Part shown: positions 26,401-35,237 of the stretch, in pieces | Position numbering within the stretch: position 1 is the first letter of the stretch | Layout: every line of letters begins with the position of its first letter | Origin: Spirochaetaceae bacterium | GTDB lineage: Bacteria > Spirochaetota > Spirochaetia > DSM-27196 > SLAA01 | Assembly (NCBI GenBank): GCA_003552985.1 | Contig: PUPD01000094.1 | Coordinates: 1-41,037, forward strand | DNA length: 41,037 bases | Direction: 5' to 3' | Notes under the pieces: model-generated | What the model saw: only the letters and a program-made list of their open reading frames with translations | What the model was told of the DNA's origin: nothing | Database searches by the model: none | Position numbers and translations under genes: made by a program

Positions 26401-27765
26401 TTCTGTGGGGCTAATCACCGGCGGCTCAAAGCTTTCGTAAGCCTGAACGCGGACGAGATGAATGTAGTCACCCTCATAGCGGCGTTTGAGCGATTCCATG
26501 CTCGACTCTACGTTACGCTCCATCACCGCGATCTCAAAGCTCCCGTCGGCGGTGAAATAGGGAAACAACACAACCACGTGAACGTGCTGTCTCAAAACCG
26601 GCTCGCGACCGAACTCGCGGTTCACCGAGCCGATATAGAACCGTCCCGGTTCCTGAACCGCAAGCAGGTAGAGAATACGCTCGAGCTCTGCAACCGGATA
26701 CCCCACGTTGTTGATGTACTGCGAGAAACGCACCGAACGGACATCAGCGTCGGTATGTTGCCATTCTCGAAGTGGATGCCGGAGACGCTTCATCTCGATC
26801 GCGAGGTTGCGTGACCAGTCGAGCCCGAAATACGGATCTCGATCATCTTCGCGCGCCAGGCTGAAGCGATGACCACGGTGATCGAGATGCTTCGTCTTCA
26901 GCGGTTCAATCGGAAGAAAACGGCCGGTACGTGCGCCGTAGATTCCATCGACAACCCATTTGGCAAACCCCGAGCAGTTGAACCCGGCCTGCTGGTCCTG
27001 AAGGACCAGTGACTCGATAAACACGAGGTTTCCCTCGGCATCCATCGCTCCGTCTTCGGCGTCCGGAAGGTCATGGATAACCTCGCGTATACGCTCCACC
27101 ATTGTTTCCACCCGACCATACGCGCGGCTCGTACGCTCGTCCGTCTCAGGAAACAACTCACCCCACGGAACTGTCCGCCGGGTGTTGCTCATCACCTCCG
27201 AGAACGGCGCGAGCATCGCGCGCTCAAAGCGCATGCCCACCGGCACGCGACGGAAAATGCGCGTATCGGCGAGATAGAGATCCATTTCAGTCATGTCGCG
27301 CTGGGTTGGAAACAGCCGAACGAAGTAATGCGGATCGTCACGCAGGAAAACCTTGATCTGCTCAAAAGTACCCGTCTCCAGGTCACGCCTTAGGACGTAG
27401 GTTCCGGCGCTGTCCACCGCGAACTGGCCGTCCCGGCGGTGGGCAAACACGAAGTACAGCTTGTCATGCCATTCTTCCACCCAGAAGCGCACCGGCGTAC
27501 GCTGCGCGCGCGACTCAATCACGCGCGCCTCTGCCCGACGGACCGTCGAGCGCTCGGCCGTCACCAGCGAGGCAAGCTCACGCCGAGCCGGTGCGTTGTC
27601 CGCCAGCTGCACGGCAGCCCAATGCTCGAACTGGAACGCGTCGAGGACCGCGGCAGGAAGCAACAGCATCGCAAGCACCGCAATCGTCCGTGATGCCGGG
27701 AAGAGCGTATGCTTTGCTGTGCTCCCGCGTGTGCTTAGCGCCGACGGTGCTGTCTCTATGAACAT
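26398..27765 (-). CDS. Exported protein with NlpC/P60-like cysteine motif
   Basis: A 455-residue protein. A hydrophobic segment at 27-44 is a signal peptide or anchor after an unusually long N-terminus; an alternative start inside it is possible. The middle contains G-F-N-C-S-G-F-A-K-W-V with C264, very like the D-C-S-G-F-x-x-x-V nucleophile motif of NlpC/P60 peptidases. About 130 residues on, H-V-H-V-V-V-L-F-P-Y (H394, H396) could supply the catalytic His, as in H-V-G-I-Y-x-G. NlpC/P60 enzymes cut peptidoglycan stem peptides, so cell-wall remodelling is a fair guess. The spacing is long and the remaining 250 N-terminal residues match nothing I know. GGGAG lies 9 nt before the start. Confidence 0.5.
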   Translation of the reverse strand: MFIETAPSALSTRGSTAKHTLFPASRTIAVLAMLLLPAAVLDAFQFEHWAAVQLADNAPARRELASLVTAERSTVRRAEARVIESRAQRTPVRFWVEEWHDKLYFVFAHRRDGQFAVDSAGTYVLRRDLETGTFEQIKVFLRDDPHYFVRLFPTQRDMTEMDLYLADTRIFRRVPVGMRFERAMLAPFSEVMSNTRRTVPWGELFPETDERTSRAYGRVETMVERIREVIHDLPDAEDGAMDAEGNLVFIESLVLQDQQAGFNCSGFAKWVVDGIYGARTGRFLPIEPLKTKHLDHRGHRFSLAREDDRDPYFGLDWSRNLAIEMKRLRHPLREWQHTDADVRSVRFSQYINNVGYPVAELERILYLLAVQEPGRFYIGSVNREFGREPVLRQHVHVVVLFPYFTADGSFEIAVMERNVESSMESLKRRYEGDYIHLVRVQAYESFEPPVISPTE

Positions 27766-27784
27766 CGGCTGTTTCTCCCACCTG

Positions 27785-27807
27785 ACCCCGGTTTGACCCC
27801 CGGTTTG
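27785..27807. repeat. Tandem 11/12-bp repeat before the NlpC/P60-like gene
   Basis: ACCCCGGTTTG (27785-27795) is followed directly by ACCCCCGGTTTG (27796-27807), the copies differing by one inserted C. They occupy the short gap between the MerR fusion gene and the NlpC/P60-like gene, where a promoter or operator would be expected. Confidence 0.7.
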
Positions 27808-27842
27808 ACGTCGGGCGCTACGTCACTGGCGCGCACCGCGCC

Positions 27843-29462
27843 TCAGGGCGCAGCCTGCGCTGCGGTAGACGGGCGGCTCGCTCGCTGCCGCATTCGGCGG
27901 GCGGCGATCTCGGCGTCGAGCGCGAACAACGGCGACACTTCCACCGGCTGGTCGGTAAGCTCGCAGCCACCGAGCTCGAGCAGCCGGCGGTCGTAAGCCT
28001 CCAAAGCGCGCGAGGCTGCAGGCAGGTCCTCCACCCGCGTCAGCGGCGCATGACCGGCACGCTGGTCACGTTCAACCGCCATCACCCGCGTCCCGGCGTG
28101 CAGCAATTGCGACAGTCGCAACCGTAATCGTATCCCATGACGACCATCATTATCAGTATTATCGGTTTTTTCGGCTTCTCGCCCAAGGCCTGTCACCGGA
28201 ATGCGCGCGAGGTCGAACGGCAACGCCGTGAACGCACCGGCAAACGCCTGCCGTTCGAGCACGCCCGCTCCGCTCGGCCGAAATCGAGTGCCGGCGGCGG
28301 AGCGCGCGCTACTTGCCGGCACTGCTTCTAGGGTCAGCGCATTCCGGTGGATGAGATGTGCCCCCAGCAACTCGAACGCCGGAAAGCTCGCGAGCGGGTT
28401 GTCGGCCGGAACCAGCAACACCCGTTCAGCACCGCGCTCCGCGCAGAAGCGCCCGAAGGACGGCGAACACAGCAGGCGCAGCGACCCCGCGAGACCGGAC
28501 CAGTAGCTGGGCACGGTGCCGTCCGGAGCCACCACCGCGGTGCCGTCGGAGTGAACCAACGGGAACGGCAGCTGGGCAATCACCGCCAAACGTCCTTTCC
28601 GAAGGCCGAAACGGCGTTTGCCGCGGATGTACGCCCGGACCGCACCGACCTGCGCCTGCGGCACCGCGATCACCCAGGTCGGGTGGCGTCCGGCAGCGTA
28701 GGCGGCAGCGAGCAGGCGTTCGGCAATCAGTTGCAGCATCGAAAGCTGCCGTACCGCGGTGAATGGTGCCAGCGGCGGGTATCCGGATTCCGGTCCCACC
28801 TGCGCGTTGGACAGCGGGGTGAAGACTACGCAGTTTCTGCCCTCAAAAGCTGACGCGCCGCGCAAGCGATACGCCTCTCGCGCCGCGGACAATCGCGCCT
28901 CGGCAGCTCCTCGTTCTCCGGAAACCAATGAGACGATCCGCGCGCGCCCCGGTGCTACCGGTTTGGGGTGCGGCGCACCGGCGCGCGCTTGGACCACAGC
29001 CCGAAGATCCTCCCACAACCGCGGCGGATACCGGCGCAGCTCACGTTCGAGCGTACGCCCGGCCGCGCTCCCAAGCTCCGAGCGTACCGCGTCGCCTACA
29101 ATCTCCGCATTGAACGCCGAGTTCGGAACCCCGAGTCTCGTCAGCCGCGCGCTCACCCCTCGCGCACGATACGCGCTATTCAGGATCGCGTGGCGCACCG
29201 CCTGTACGCGCCCCTTGTGATCGGCGGCCCTACCCGAAGCTTCCTGCAGCAGCCGGCCTGCCACCCCTTGAACGGTATACTTCTTGGTGTAGACGAGATA
29301 CTTGATGCGAAACAGCTGCTGCAGCTCGCGCTCATGATACTCGCGTCTGCCGAACCCGTCCTTGGGCGGCGACAGCAGCGGTATCTCCTGTTCCCAATAG
29401 CGCAGGATATGCGGTTTGAGACCGAGAATATCGCTAACCTCACCGATACTTAACGGTCGCAT
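27843..29462 (-). CDS. MerR-type regulator fused to a degenerate UDP-sugar pyrophosphorylase-like domain
   Basis: A 539-residue protein. Residues 1-75 are a MerR winged helix (L-S-I-G-E-V-S-D-I-L-G-L-x-P-H-I-L-R-Y-W-E) with wing and dimer-helix start. Residues 76-190 are helical and basic. From about 190 the sequence follows the UDPGP/UAP (UDP-N-acetylglucosamine pyrophosphorylase) fold: G-A-S-A-F-E-G-R at 202-209, L-I-A-E-R-L-L (245-251), R-R-F-G-L-R-K-G (283-290), D-G-T (306-308), A-P-D-G (312-315) and P-A-D-N (352-355). The catalytic L-A-G-G-x-G-T-R-L-G loop is replaced by F-T-P-L-S-N-A-Q-V-G (214-223) and the following Pro-Lys by Pro-Pro, so it is probably inactive. It follows der by 7 nt. 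Best guess: a regulator sensing a sugar nucleotide or sugar phosphate. Confidence 0.7.
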   Translation of the reverse strand: MRPLSIGEVSDILGLKPHILRYWEQEIPLLSPPKDGFGRREYHERELQQLFRIKYLVYTKKYTVQGVAGRLLQEASGRAADHKGRVQAVRHAILNSAYRARGVSARLTRLGVPNSAFNAEIVGDAVRSELGSAAGRTLERELRRYPPRLWEDLRAVVQARAGAPHPKPVAPGRARIVSLVSGERGAAEARLSAAREAYRLRGASAFEGRNCVVFTPLSNAQVGPESGYPPLAPFTAVRQLSMLQLIAERLLAAAYAAGRHPTWVIAVPQAQVGAVRAYIRGKRRFGLRKGRLAVIAQLPFPLVHSDGTAVVAPDGTVPSYWSGLAGSLRLLCSPSFGRFCAERGAERVLLVPADNPLASFPAFELLGAHLIHRNALTLEAVPASSARSAAGTRFRPSGAGVLERQAFAGAFTALPFDLARIPVTGLGREAEKTDNTDNDGRHGIRLRLRLSQLLHAGTRVMAVERDQRAGHAPLTRVEDLPAASRALEAYDRRLLELGGCELTDQPVEVSPLFALDAEIAARRMRQRASRPSTAAQAAP

Positions 29463-29469
29463 CTCAGCA

Positions 29470-30894
29470 TCATGATCGCTCGCGAATTTCGACCCGCACC
29501 GGAGTGCGCTGAAACCCGTATTCGTCCCTGATTCGATTCTTTATATAGGTTACATAGCTCTCGGGCAGATCTTTCTTTCGACCGGCGAAGATCACGAACA
29601 CGAGCGGGCGAGTTCCGGTCTGGGTAGCGTACAGCAGCTTCGGACGGCGCCCCCTGACCATCGGCGGCGGGTTATCCTCCACCCATGCCTGCAGCGCGCG
29701 ATTCAGCTGCCCGGTATCAACACGCCGGTCGAGCTCCCGGTTCACCTGCTCCGCAGTCCTCAGCATTCGTTTGATTCCGTACCCCGTACGGGCGGAGACC
29801 GGGACAATCGGGGCGAACTGCAGCACAGGAAAGACGAAGCGCGCCCGGTCCCGGAAGGCTTCGAACTCGTTTGGAGCGCCGGACATCAGGTCCCATTTGC
29901 TCAACACCAGCACTACCCCGCAGCCGCGCTTGACGACCAGCCCTGCGATCTTTTTGTCCTGCTCGGTCACGCCCTTCTGCGCATCGATCACCAACAACAC
30001 CACATCGGCTTCGTTCAGCGTGGCTACCGCCCGGTTCACCGAGTAGTACTCAAGCGGTTCATCAACTCGGCTTCGGCGTCGCATGCCGGCGGTATCCAGC
30101 AACCGAAAGCGCCGGCGCCCGAACTGGAACTCGCTCTCCACCACGTCGCGCGTGGTTCCCGGCACCGCGTCCACGAGCGAGTGTTCGCGACCCAGGAGTC
30201 TGTTCGCGAGCGTCGACTTCCCGGTGTTGGGCTGACCGAGAATCGAAAGCGTAATCGGCTCGTCAGGATCGCCTGCCGGTACACCGTCCGAGTCCTCGCT
30301 CGCCGCCCCTTCCGGCGGCTGGTACGCCACGCACTCGCCCTCGTCCTCGCTCGATACCGAGACCATCTGCGCATCAGCGTCGCCGGACCGGTCTTCCGGC
30401 CCTGAGAGAGGCTCAAGACGGCGCGCCAGCTCCTCGCGCAGCTCGTCCAGGCCACGGCCATGCTCGGCCGAAACCCCGATTACCGGGTCAAAGCCGTAGC
30501 GATAGAACTCGTACAGCCCCAGCTCACGCTCACGGTTGTCGATCTTGTTGACTACCAGCAGAACCTTATCGCGGAAGCGGTGCATGTGCTCGAGCAGGAG
30601 CTCGTCCTCCGGAGTGACCTGCTGATACTCAAGCATCAGCAGAACGACCTCGGCCTCCTCAATAACCTGCAGCGCGCGCTCGGTTACCCGCCGGTCGATC
30701 GTCGAGTCGCCGGCGTTGTAACCGCCGGTATCGGTGAGGATTACTCTGAACCCTTCAATCTCGGTGCGCCCCGTAACCGGGTCACGCGTAACTCCCGGCG
30801 TCCGCTCAGTGATAGCACGCCGACGACCGACGAGCCGATTGAACAGGGTAGACTTGCCGACATTCGGGCGGCCGGCGATCGCGACTCGCACCAT
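29470..30894 (-). CDS. der: Ribosome biogenesis GTPase Der (EngA)
   Basis: A 474-residue double GTPase required for 50S subunit assembly. Domain 1 has G1 G-R-P-N-V-G-K-S (8-15), G3 D-T-G-G (55-58) and G4 N-K-I-D (116-119). Domain 2 has G1 G-Q-P-N-T-G-K-S (220-227), G3 D-T-A-G-M and G4 S-K-W-D, then a C-terminal KH-like domain with P-P-P-M-V-R-G-R-R-P-K. The linker between the G domains (about 163-213) is unusually long and acidic, accounting for most of the extra length over the usual 435-490. Starts 2 nt after the ptsI stop. Confidence 0.96.
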   Translation of the reverse strand: MVRVAIAGRPNVGKSTLFNRLVGRRRAITERTPGVTRDPVTGRTEIEGFRVILTDTGGYNAGDSTIDRRVTERALQVIEEAEVVLLMLEYQQVTPEDELLLEHMHRFRDKVLLVVNKIDNRERELGLYEFYRYGFDPVIGVSAEHGRGLDELREELARRLEPLSGPEDRSGDADAQMVSVSSEDEGECVAYQPPEGAASEDSDGVPAGDPDEPITLSILGQPNTGKSTLANRLLGREHSLVDAVPGTTRDVVESEFQFGRRRFRLLDTAGMRRRSRVDEPLEYYSVNRAVATLNEADVVLLVIDAQKGVTEQDKKIAGLVVKRGCGVVLVLSKWDLMSGAPNEFEAFRDRARFVFPVLQFAPIVPVSARTGYGIKRMLRTAEQVNRELDRRVDTGQLNRALQAWVEDNPPPMVRGRRPKLLYATQTGTRPLVFVIFAGRKKDLPESYVTYIKNRIRDEYGFQRTPVRVEIRERS

Positions 30895-30896
30895 CC

Positions 30897-32636
30897 TCAG
30901 TAGACCTTCACATCGAAGCGTTTCTGCATTATCTCGGCCACGAAGGCGTCCACTTCCTGATACGACCGCATCTCCATCACCGTACCGACCAGCTCTTCGG
31001 CCTCGGAGACCGTAACCGAGCGGATTATGCGCTTCACTTCCGGTATGCCGGCCGAGCTCATGCTGTACTCATCAAGACCGAGACCGAGCAGGATCACGGC
31101 CGCTTGAGGATCACCGGCCATCTCGCCGCACATTCCCACCGGGATACCCACAACATGCGCGCTCTCGATCACGGTCTTCAGCAACCGCAACACACCGGGG
31201 TGAAACGGCTCGTACAGATACGCGATCTTCTCGTTCCCGCGGTCCACCGCGATCGTATACTGAATCAGATCGTTGGTCCCGATCGAAAAGAAATCGACCT
31301 TATGGGCGAGAATATCGGCCGTCATTGCGGCCGAAGGTACCTCGATCATGATGCCTATCGGGATATCTTGCCGAAACGCAACTCCTTCGGTTCGCAGGTC
31401 GTACTTCACCTCGTCGAGGATCTCGTAGGCATGGTTTAGCTCCTCCACTCCGGAGATCATCGGGAACATGATGCGCAGGTCGCCGTACACCGAAGCGCGC
31501 AGCAATGCCCGGAGCTGCACCTTGAACAGATCTACGCGTGAAAGACAGAATCTGATGGCGCGCCAACCGAGGATCGGGTTCTGCTCGCTCAAGCCGCCAA
31601 GCACCGGGGCAATCTTATCGCCGCCGAGATCCAACGTCCGGATCGTCACCGGCTTGTCCTGCAACGAACTCAGCACCCGCGAATAGGCTTCGAACTGTTG
31701 TTGCTCGCTGGGAAGCCCGCGTTCGCGCAAGAACAAAAACTCCGAGCGATACAGGCCCACACCGTCGGCGCCGTGTGACGCGAGTGCATCCACTTCCTCT
31801 GGGACCTCGATGTTGGCCTTGAGCAGCAACAGCTTCCCGTCCCGCGTTTCAGCCGGCAGCTCATTGAGCCCCATTAACGCAACTTCGCGCCTGCGCCACT
31901 CGCGCTGCACGCGGATATACCGTTTCTTGGCCTTGTCGTCCGGCTGGGTAATCACGCGACCGCGGTTGCCGTCGACGATTATCTCGTCTCCGGTGCGAAC
32001 GATCTGCGAGATCCGCGACAGTCCGAGCACTGCTGGGATCTCGAACGCGCGCGCGAGAATAGCGGTGTGCGAGGTCTTACCTCCTGCGTCGAGGGCGATG
32101 CCCTTGACCATGCGCTTGTTCATCCCAATCGCATCGGTGGGCATCAGCTCGTGGGCGACGAGAATCACCTCCTGCTCCAGATCAGACAGCGAGGCACGCT
32201 CCCGGAACATGAGATGGTTCAGAATACGCTTTGCGACGTCATAGATGTCGGATGCACGCTCGCGCAAGTATTGGTCCTCGGCGCGCTGCAGCCGCTGAAC
32301 CTGTTCCTGAATGAAGCGGTAGAGGACCCATTCGACATTCAGACAGTTCTTCCGAAGCCGACTCTCGATGCTCACGGTAAGCTCCGGATCACTGAGCAGC
32401 AGGAGGTGTGATTCCAGCATTTCCAGCTGGTTTCCCTCGTTCGTGCCGGAGATCTCCTTCAAACCCCGGAGCTCGGTCGTCGCTTTGTCAACGGCTAGGG
32501 TAAAGCGCTCAAACTCTCCGCCCACCTGGGTATCATCTATCTTATAGCGCGGAACCGTTGGCGTGTCGTCGAGGAACAGAAAAGCCTGTCCGATCGCGAT
32601 CCCCGGGGAGGCCGATATACCGCTGAGCTCGTTCAT
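30897..32636 (-). CDS. ptsI: PTS enzyme I (PEP-protein phosphotransferase)
   Basis: A 579-residue enzyme that takes phosphate from phosphoenolpyruvate and passes it to HPr, starting the sugar phosphotransferase chain. The phosphorylated His is H190 in G-G-K-T-S-H-T-A-I-L-A-R, matching His189 of E. coli. The C-terminal PEP-binding barrel has I-M-I-E-V-P-S-A, S-I-G-T-N-D-L-I-Q-Y and the catalytic Cys in G-M-C-G-E-M-A-G-D. There is no N-terminal GAF domain, so it is the sugar-type rather than the nitrogen-type enzyme. No HPr or EII gene is nearby. A very good promoter ends 9 nt before the ATG and there is no Shine-Dalgarno. Confidence 0.96.
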   Translation of the reverse strand: MNELSGISASPGIAIGQAFLFLDDTPTVPRYKIDDTQVGGEFERFTLAVDKATTELRGLKEISGTNEGNQLEMLESHLLLLSDPELTVSIESRLRKNCLNVEWVLYRFIQEQVQRLQRAEDQYLRERASDIYDVAKRILNHLMFRERASLSDLEQEVILVAHELMPTDAIGMNKRMVKGIALDAGGKTSHTAILARAFEIPAVLGLSRISQIVRTGDEIIVDGNRGRVITQPDDKAKKRYIRVQREWRRREVALMGLNELPAETRDGKLLLLKANIEVPEEVDALASHGADGVGLYRSEFLFLRERGLPSEQQQFEAYSRVLSSLQDKPVTIRTLDLGGDKIAPVLGGLSEQNPILGWRAIRFCLSRVDLFKVQLRALLRASVYGDLRIMFPMISGVEELNHAYEILDEVKYDLRTEGVAFRQDIPIGIMIEVPSAAMTADILAHKVDFFSIGTNDLIQYTIAVDRGNEKIAYLYEPFHPGVLRLLKTVIESAHVVGIPVGMCGEMAGDPQAAVILLGLGLDEYSMSSAGIPEVKRIIRSVTVSEAEELVGTVMEMRSYQEVDAFVAEIMQKRFDVKVY

Positions 32637-32645
32637 TGCCCGGCA

Positions 32646-32675
32646 ACTATACGTCGATTACCGGAACGCTGTCAA
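32646..32675 (-). promoter_or_regulatory. Strong promoter abutting the ptsI start
   Basis: On the minus strand: perfect TTGACA (32670-32675), 18-nt spacer, TATAGT (32646-32651). The ATG at 32636 follows after 9 nt (TGCCGGGCA), which contains no Shine-Dalgarno. Confidence 0.65.
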
Positions 32676-32695
32676 ACTTAACCGTTTCGTGCCGA

Positions 32696-32701
32696 TACTA
32701 T
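32696..32701 (+). promoter_or_regulatory. Candidate -10 box of the GerMN gene
   Basis: TACTAT lies 8 nt before the ATG at 32710. No good -35 is seen at the right distance (CAAACT at 32673-32678 is poor). It would overlap the ptsI promoter region head to head. Confidence 0.3.
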
Positions 32702-32709
32702 TAGACGAG

Positions 32710-33555
32710 ATGGCGCGCAAAGGCAAACAACGCAAAGCACATTTCGGCGTCCTGTTCTGGATGGCTTTCATCCTGTTCGTGGTCGTCCTGTACCTGTATC
32801 ACCGAGAAGACATCCGGCAGGTCGTCGAGCGCACCGGCATCAGCGATGTGATCACCCAGCGCATCTTTCGGGATCCGGCAGCAGACAGCACCGACGGGGC
32901 TGAAGATACCGGAGAGCCCCGCCCGGTGCGGGACCCGAGCGATATCCCGGACACTCGAGGACCGGACGGATCCGACCCGGATCACCCCCCGATCGACCGC
33001 GACCCGCCCGCAGCTGAAGACCGCGAACCGTCGGAGCCTACCGACCCTGAACCCGAGACCGAAGCCGACGCGCGCGTCGAGGACGATCGTGAAACTGACG
33101 AGCAAGCGCTCGAGCCGGAGCCCGAGCATCGCGAGCGCCGCTACGGCATCTACTTCATCCGCGTCACCGACGAAGGTCAGATCTACGCCGAACGCGTGGA
33201 ACGGCGGGTGCAGTTCACCGACAGTCCGATGACCGCCACCATCAGAGAGCTGATGCGCGGCCCCACGCTCGAGGAGCTTGATTCCGGATACCTGAACCTG
33301 ATCCCGGATGACGCCGAGTTGATCTCAGCCTGGGTGCGCGAAGGCACCGCGTATCTGAACTTCAGCGAATCGTTCCAGTTCAACACAATGGGCGTGGAAG
33401 GGCTTGTGGCGCAGCTGAAGCAGATCGTTTACTCCACCACCGAGTTTCCGACCGTTGACCGGGTGCAGATCCTGATCGAGGGCGAGCGCATCCGCTACCT
33501 CGGCGGCGCCGGGGTGTATGTCGGCGAGCCGCTGCAACGCGAATCCTTCGGCTGA
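32710..33555 (+). CDS. Membrane-anchored GerMN-domain protein
   Basis: A 281-residue protein: a basic start, one membrane helix (about 12-29), a disordered Asp/Glu/Pro-rich spacer (about 55-135), and a C-terminal GerMN domain (about 140-270). The latter is marked by the pattern M-R-G-P-T-x-E-E-L, the L-I-P-D-D-A-E-L turn and the strand G-T-A-Y-L-N-F-S-E-S. GerMN domains occur in GerM and in envelope lipoproteins and are thought to bind cell-wall or protein partners; this organism gives no sign of sporulation. A longer frame starts at 32563, but it overlaps ptsI and its first 49 residues are the antisense of ptsI, so I chose ATG 32710. Confidence 0.75.
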   Translation: MARKGKQRKAHFGVLFWMAFILFVVVLYLYHREDIRQVVERTGISDVITQRIFRDPAADSTDGAEDTGEPRPVRDPSDIPDTRGPDGSDPDHPPIDRDPPAAEDREPSEPTDPEPETEADARVEDDRETDEQALEPEPEHRERRYGIYFIRVTDEGQIYAERVERRVQFTDSPMTATIRELMRGPTLEELDSGYLNLIPDDAELISAWVREGTAYLNFSESFQFNTMGVEGLVAQLKQIVYSTTEFPTVDRVQILIEGERIRYLGGAGVYVGEPLQRESFG

Positions 33556-33596
33556 CCGCCCACACCCGTGTGAGCACCAACAGCGTGCAGGGCAGT

Positions 33597-34430
33597 TCAT
33601 GAGTCTGAGAGCTCGGCTGCGACACGCTCTATCAGCTGCTCCCGCGCCGGCGCCGGCGGCGGCTGTGTCACGTGCTCTGAATCACACCGTTCGTCGGCCG
33701 CAACCAGCAGAAAGACCTCGCGATTGCCGCGCCGTCCGCTCACCAACGACGGTGCCGCGTCGCACACCTGAACCCCTTCGCGTTCGAGCGCTCGAATCGT
33801 GGCCGCGACAATCGCCACGATCTCATCGCCGCTGCGCACAACGCCGTCAAACCGACCTCCGGAAGGCCCGCCCGGGCGAACAACTCCACGCTCAAACTGT
33901 GGTTTGCAGAGTACGAGCGCGATCTTCTCGCGGGTGAGCCCCAGAATCCTGCCGGTGATTCCCAATAGGGAACGAAACGAGAGATCGGCTACCGCACGGT
34001 CTGCAGGCGGGTCCAGGCGGTGTACGGTAGTTATGTTGGTACGCTCGTGGACCACCACACGCGGGTCACGGCGCAGCCGGTAGGCGAGTTGATTGTATCC
34101 TACATCCACCGTGTGCACGCAGATTGCGCCGTGCTGGAGCAGACAGTCGGTGAAACCACCTGTGGAAGCGCCGGCATCCAGAAAGACTCTGTCGGCAACC
34201 GCGAACTCGAGCAACTGCAGCGCGTGCTCGAGCTTATCGCCACCGCGCGAGACATATCGAGCTGCACCGCCGATGAGGAGTTCCGCGTCCACCCGTACCC
34301 GTCGCTTGGGGTCACGCACCGTTTCGCCCTCGACCAGAACTTCCCCACACAGCACCGCCGCGTGCAGTTCCTGCTTCGAACGCTCGGGGTATCGAATCTG
34401 GAGAAGCTCGAGGAGCCCGCGTCGCTTCAT
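33597..34430 (-). CDS. tlyA: TlyA-family 2'-O-methyltransferase (S4 plus FtsJ)
   Basis: A 277-residue protein. An N-terminal S4 RNA-binding domain (about 1-60) is followed by an FtsJ-type methyltransferase: S-R-G-G-D-K-L, motif I D-A-G-A-S-T-G-G-F-T-D, V-A-D-L-S-F, and L-C-K-P-Q-F-E, which supply the K-D-K residues for 2'-O-methylation. TlyA methylates rRNA cytidines at the subunit interface and was once called a haemolysin. Start: ATG 34430 preferred to an in-frame GTG 6 nt upstream. Third gene of the rny-ymdB-tlyA operon; the gap to the preceding stop is only 8 nt. Confidence 0.9.
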   Translation of the reverse strand: MKRRGLLELLQIRYPERSKQELHAAVLCGEVLVEGETVRDPKRRVRVDAELLIGGAARYVSRGGDKLEHALQLLEFAVADRVFLDAGASTGGFTDCLLQHGAICVHTVDVGYNQLAYRLRRDPRVVVHERTNITTVHRLDPPADRAVADLSFRSLLGITGRILGLTREKIALVLCKPQFERGVVRPGGPSGGRFDGVVRSGDEIVAIVAATIRALEREGVQVCDAAPSLVSGRRGNREVFLLVAADERCDSEHVTQPPPAPAREQLIERVAAELSDS

Positions 34431-34438
34431 GGTCACCG

Positions 34439-35233
34439 TTACACCAGCGACTCCTCGCGAAGCCGGGTAATCGAGACGGCCCGCCCGGACTCGGTATCGA
34501 TCTCGATACGCACCCCGTGGATCGCCGCGCGGTTATCGGATACCTCGTTACGCAGCGGAAGCTGCGTGAGCGATCTCTGGATGCTGATCTGCGGTTGAAA
34601 GCCGATGACGCTGTCGATTGGGCCGCTGGCGCCGATATCGGTTATGTAGGCAGTGCCTTTCGGCAGGATCCGCTCGTCCGCCGTCTGAATGTGCGTATGC
34701 GTGCCGAACACGGCCGAGACTTCGCCGTCCAGGTACATCGCAAACGCTTCCTTCTCATCGGTAGCTTCGGCATGGAAGTCAACCACGATGCACCGAGTCT
34801 CTGATCGTACCTTCCGAACCAGCTCCCGCCCGTGTTTGAACGGACAATCGGTATGCGGCATACGGCGGCGGCCCTGCAGGTTGAGCACCGCGAGCTTGAA
34901 ACCACGGTGCTCGAGGACACAGCTCCCGTGACCGGGGGCTCCGCCCGGATAGTTCGCCGGACGCAGGATGAACGCCTGCCGATCAAGGTAATCACGCACC
35001 TCGCGCTTCTGCCAAATGTGATTGCCGGTTGTGAGAACGTCGGCTCCGGCGGAGAGGAGCTTGCCGGCCTGCTCCTCGGTCACACCGAAGCCTTCGGCCG
35101 TGTTCTCGACATTGAGCACCACCGCGTCGGCGCCGTGCCGTTTACGAATACCGGCCAAGCCGGTAACCACCGCGCGAAAACCGGATTGGCCGATGACATC
35201 CCCCAAACAGAGGACCGTTTTGACCGTTCCCAT
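34439..35233 (-). CDS. ymdB: YmdB-family metallophosphoesterase (TIGR00282)
   Basis: A 264-residue cytoplasmic phosphodiesterase of the family that in Bacillus hydrolyses cyclic nucleotides and acts with RNase Y. Metal-site motifs are intact: C-L-G-D-V-I-G at the N-terminus, N-V-E-N, G-N-H-I-W, D-F-H-A-E-A-T-D-E-K and G-T-H-T-H-I-Q-T. Length is typical. Starts 4 nt after the rny stop, a pairing also common in Firmicutes, which supports a shared role in RNA turnover or signalling. Confidence 0.92.
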   Translation of the reverse strand: MGTVKTVLCLGDVIGQSGFRAVVTGLAGIRKRHGADAVVLNVENTAEGFGVTEEQAGKLLSAGADVLTTGNHIWQKREVRDYLDRQAFILRPANYPGGAPGHGSCVLEHRGFKLAVLNLQGRRRMPHTDCPFKHGRELVRKVRSETRCIVVDFHAEATDEKEAFAMYLDGEVSAVFGTHTHIQTADERILPKGTAYITDIGASGPIDSVIGFQPQISIQRSLTQLPLRNEVSDNRAAIHGVRIEIDTESGRAVSITRLREESLV

Positions 35234-35237
35234 GCAG

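Noticed and set aside
32563-32709. Upstream extension of the GerMN protein
   Set aside because: It overlaps the ptsI start and promoter; the membrane helix follows ATG 32710 naturally.
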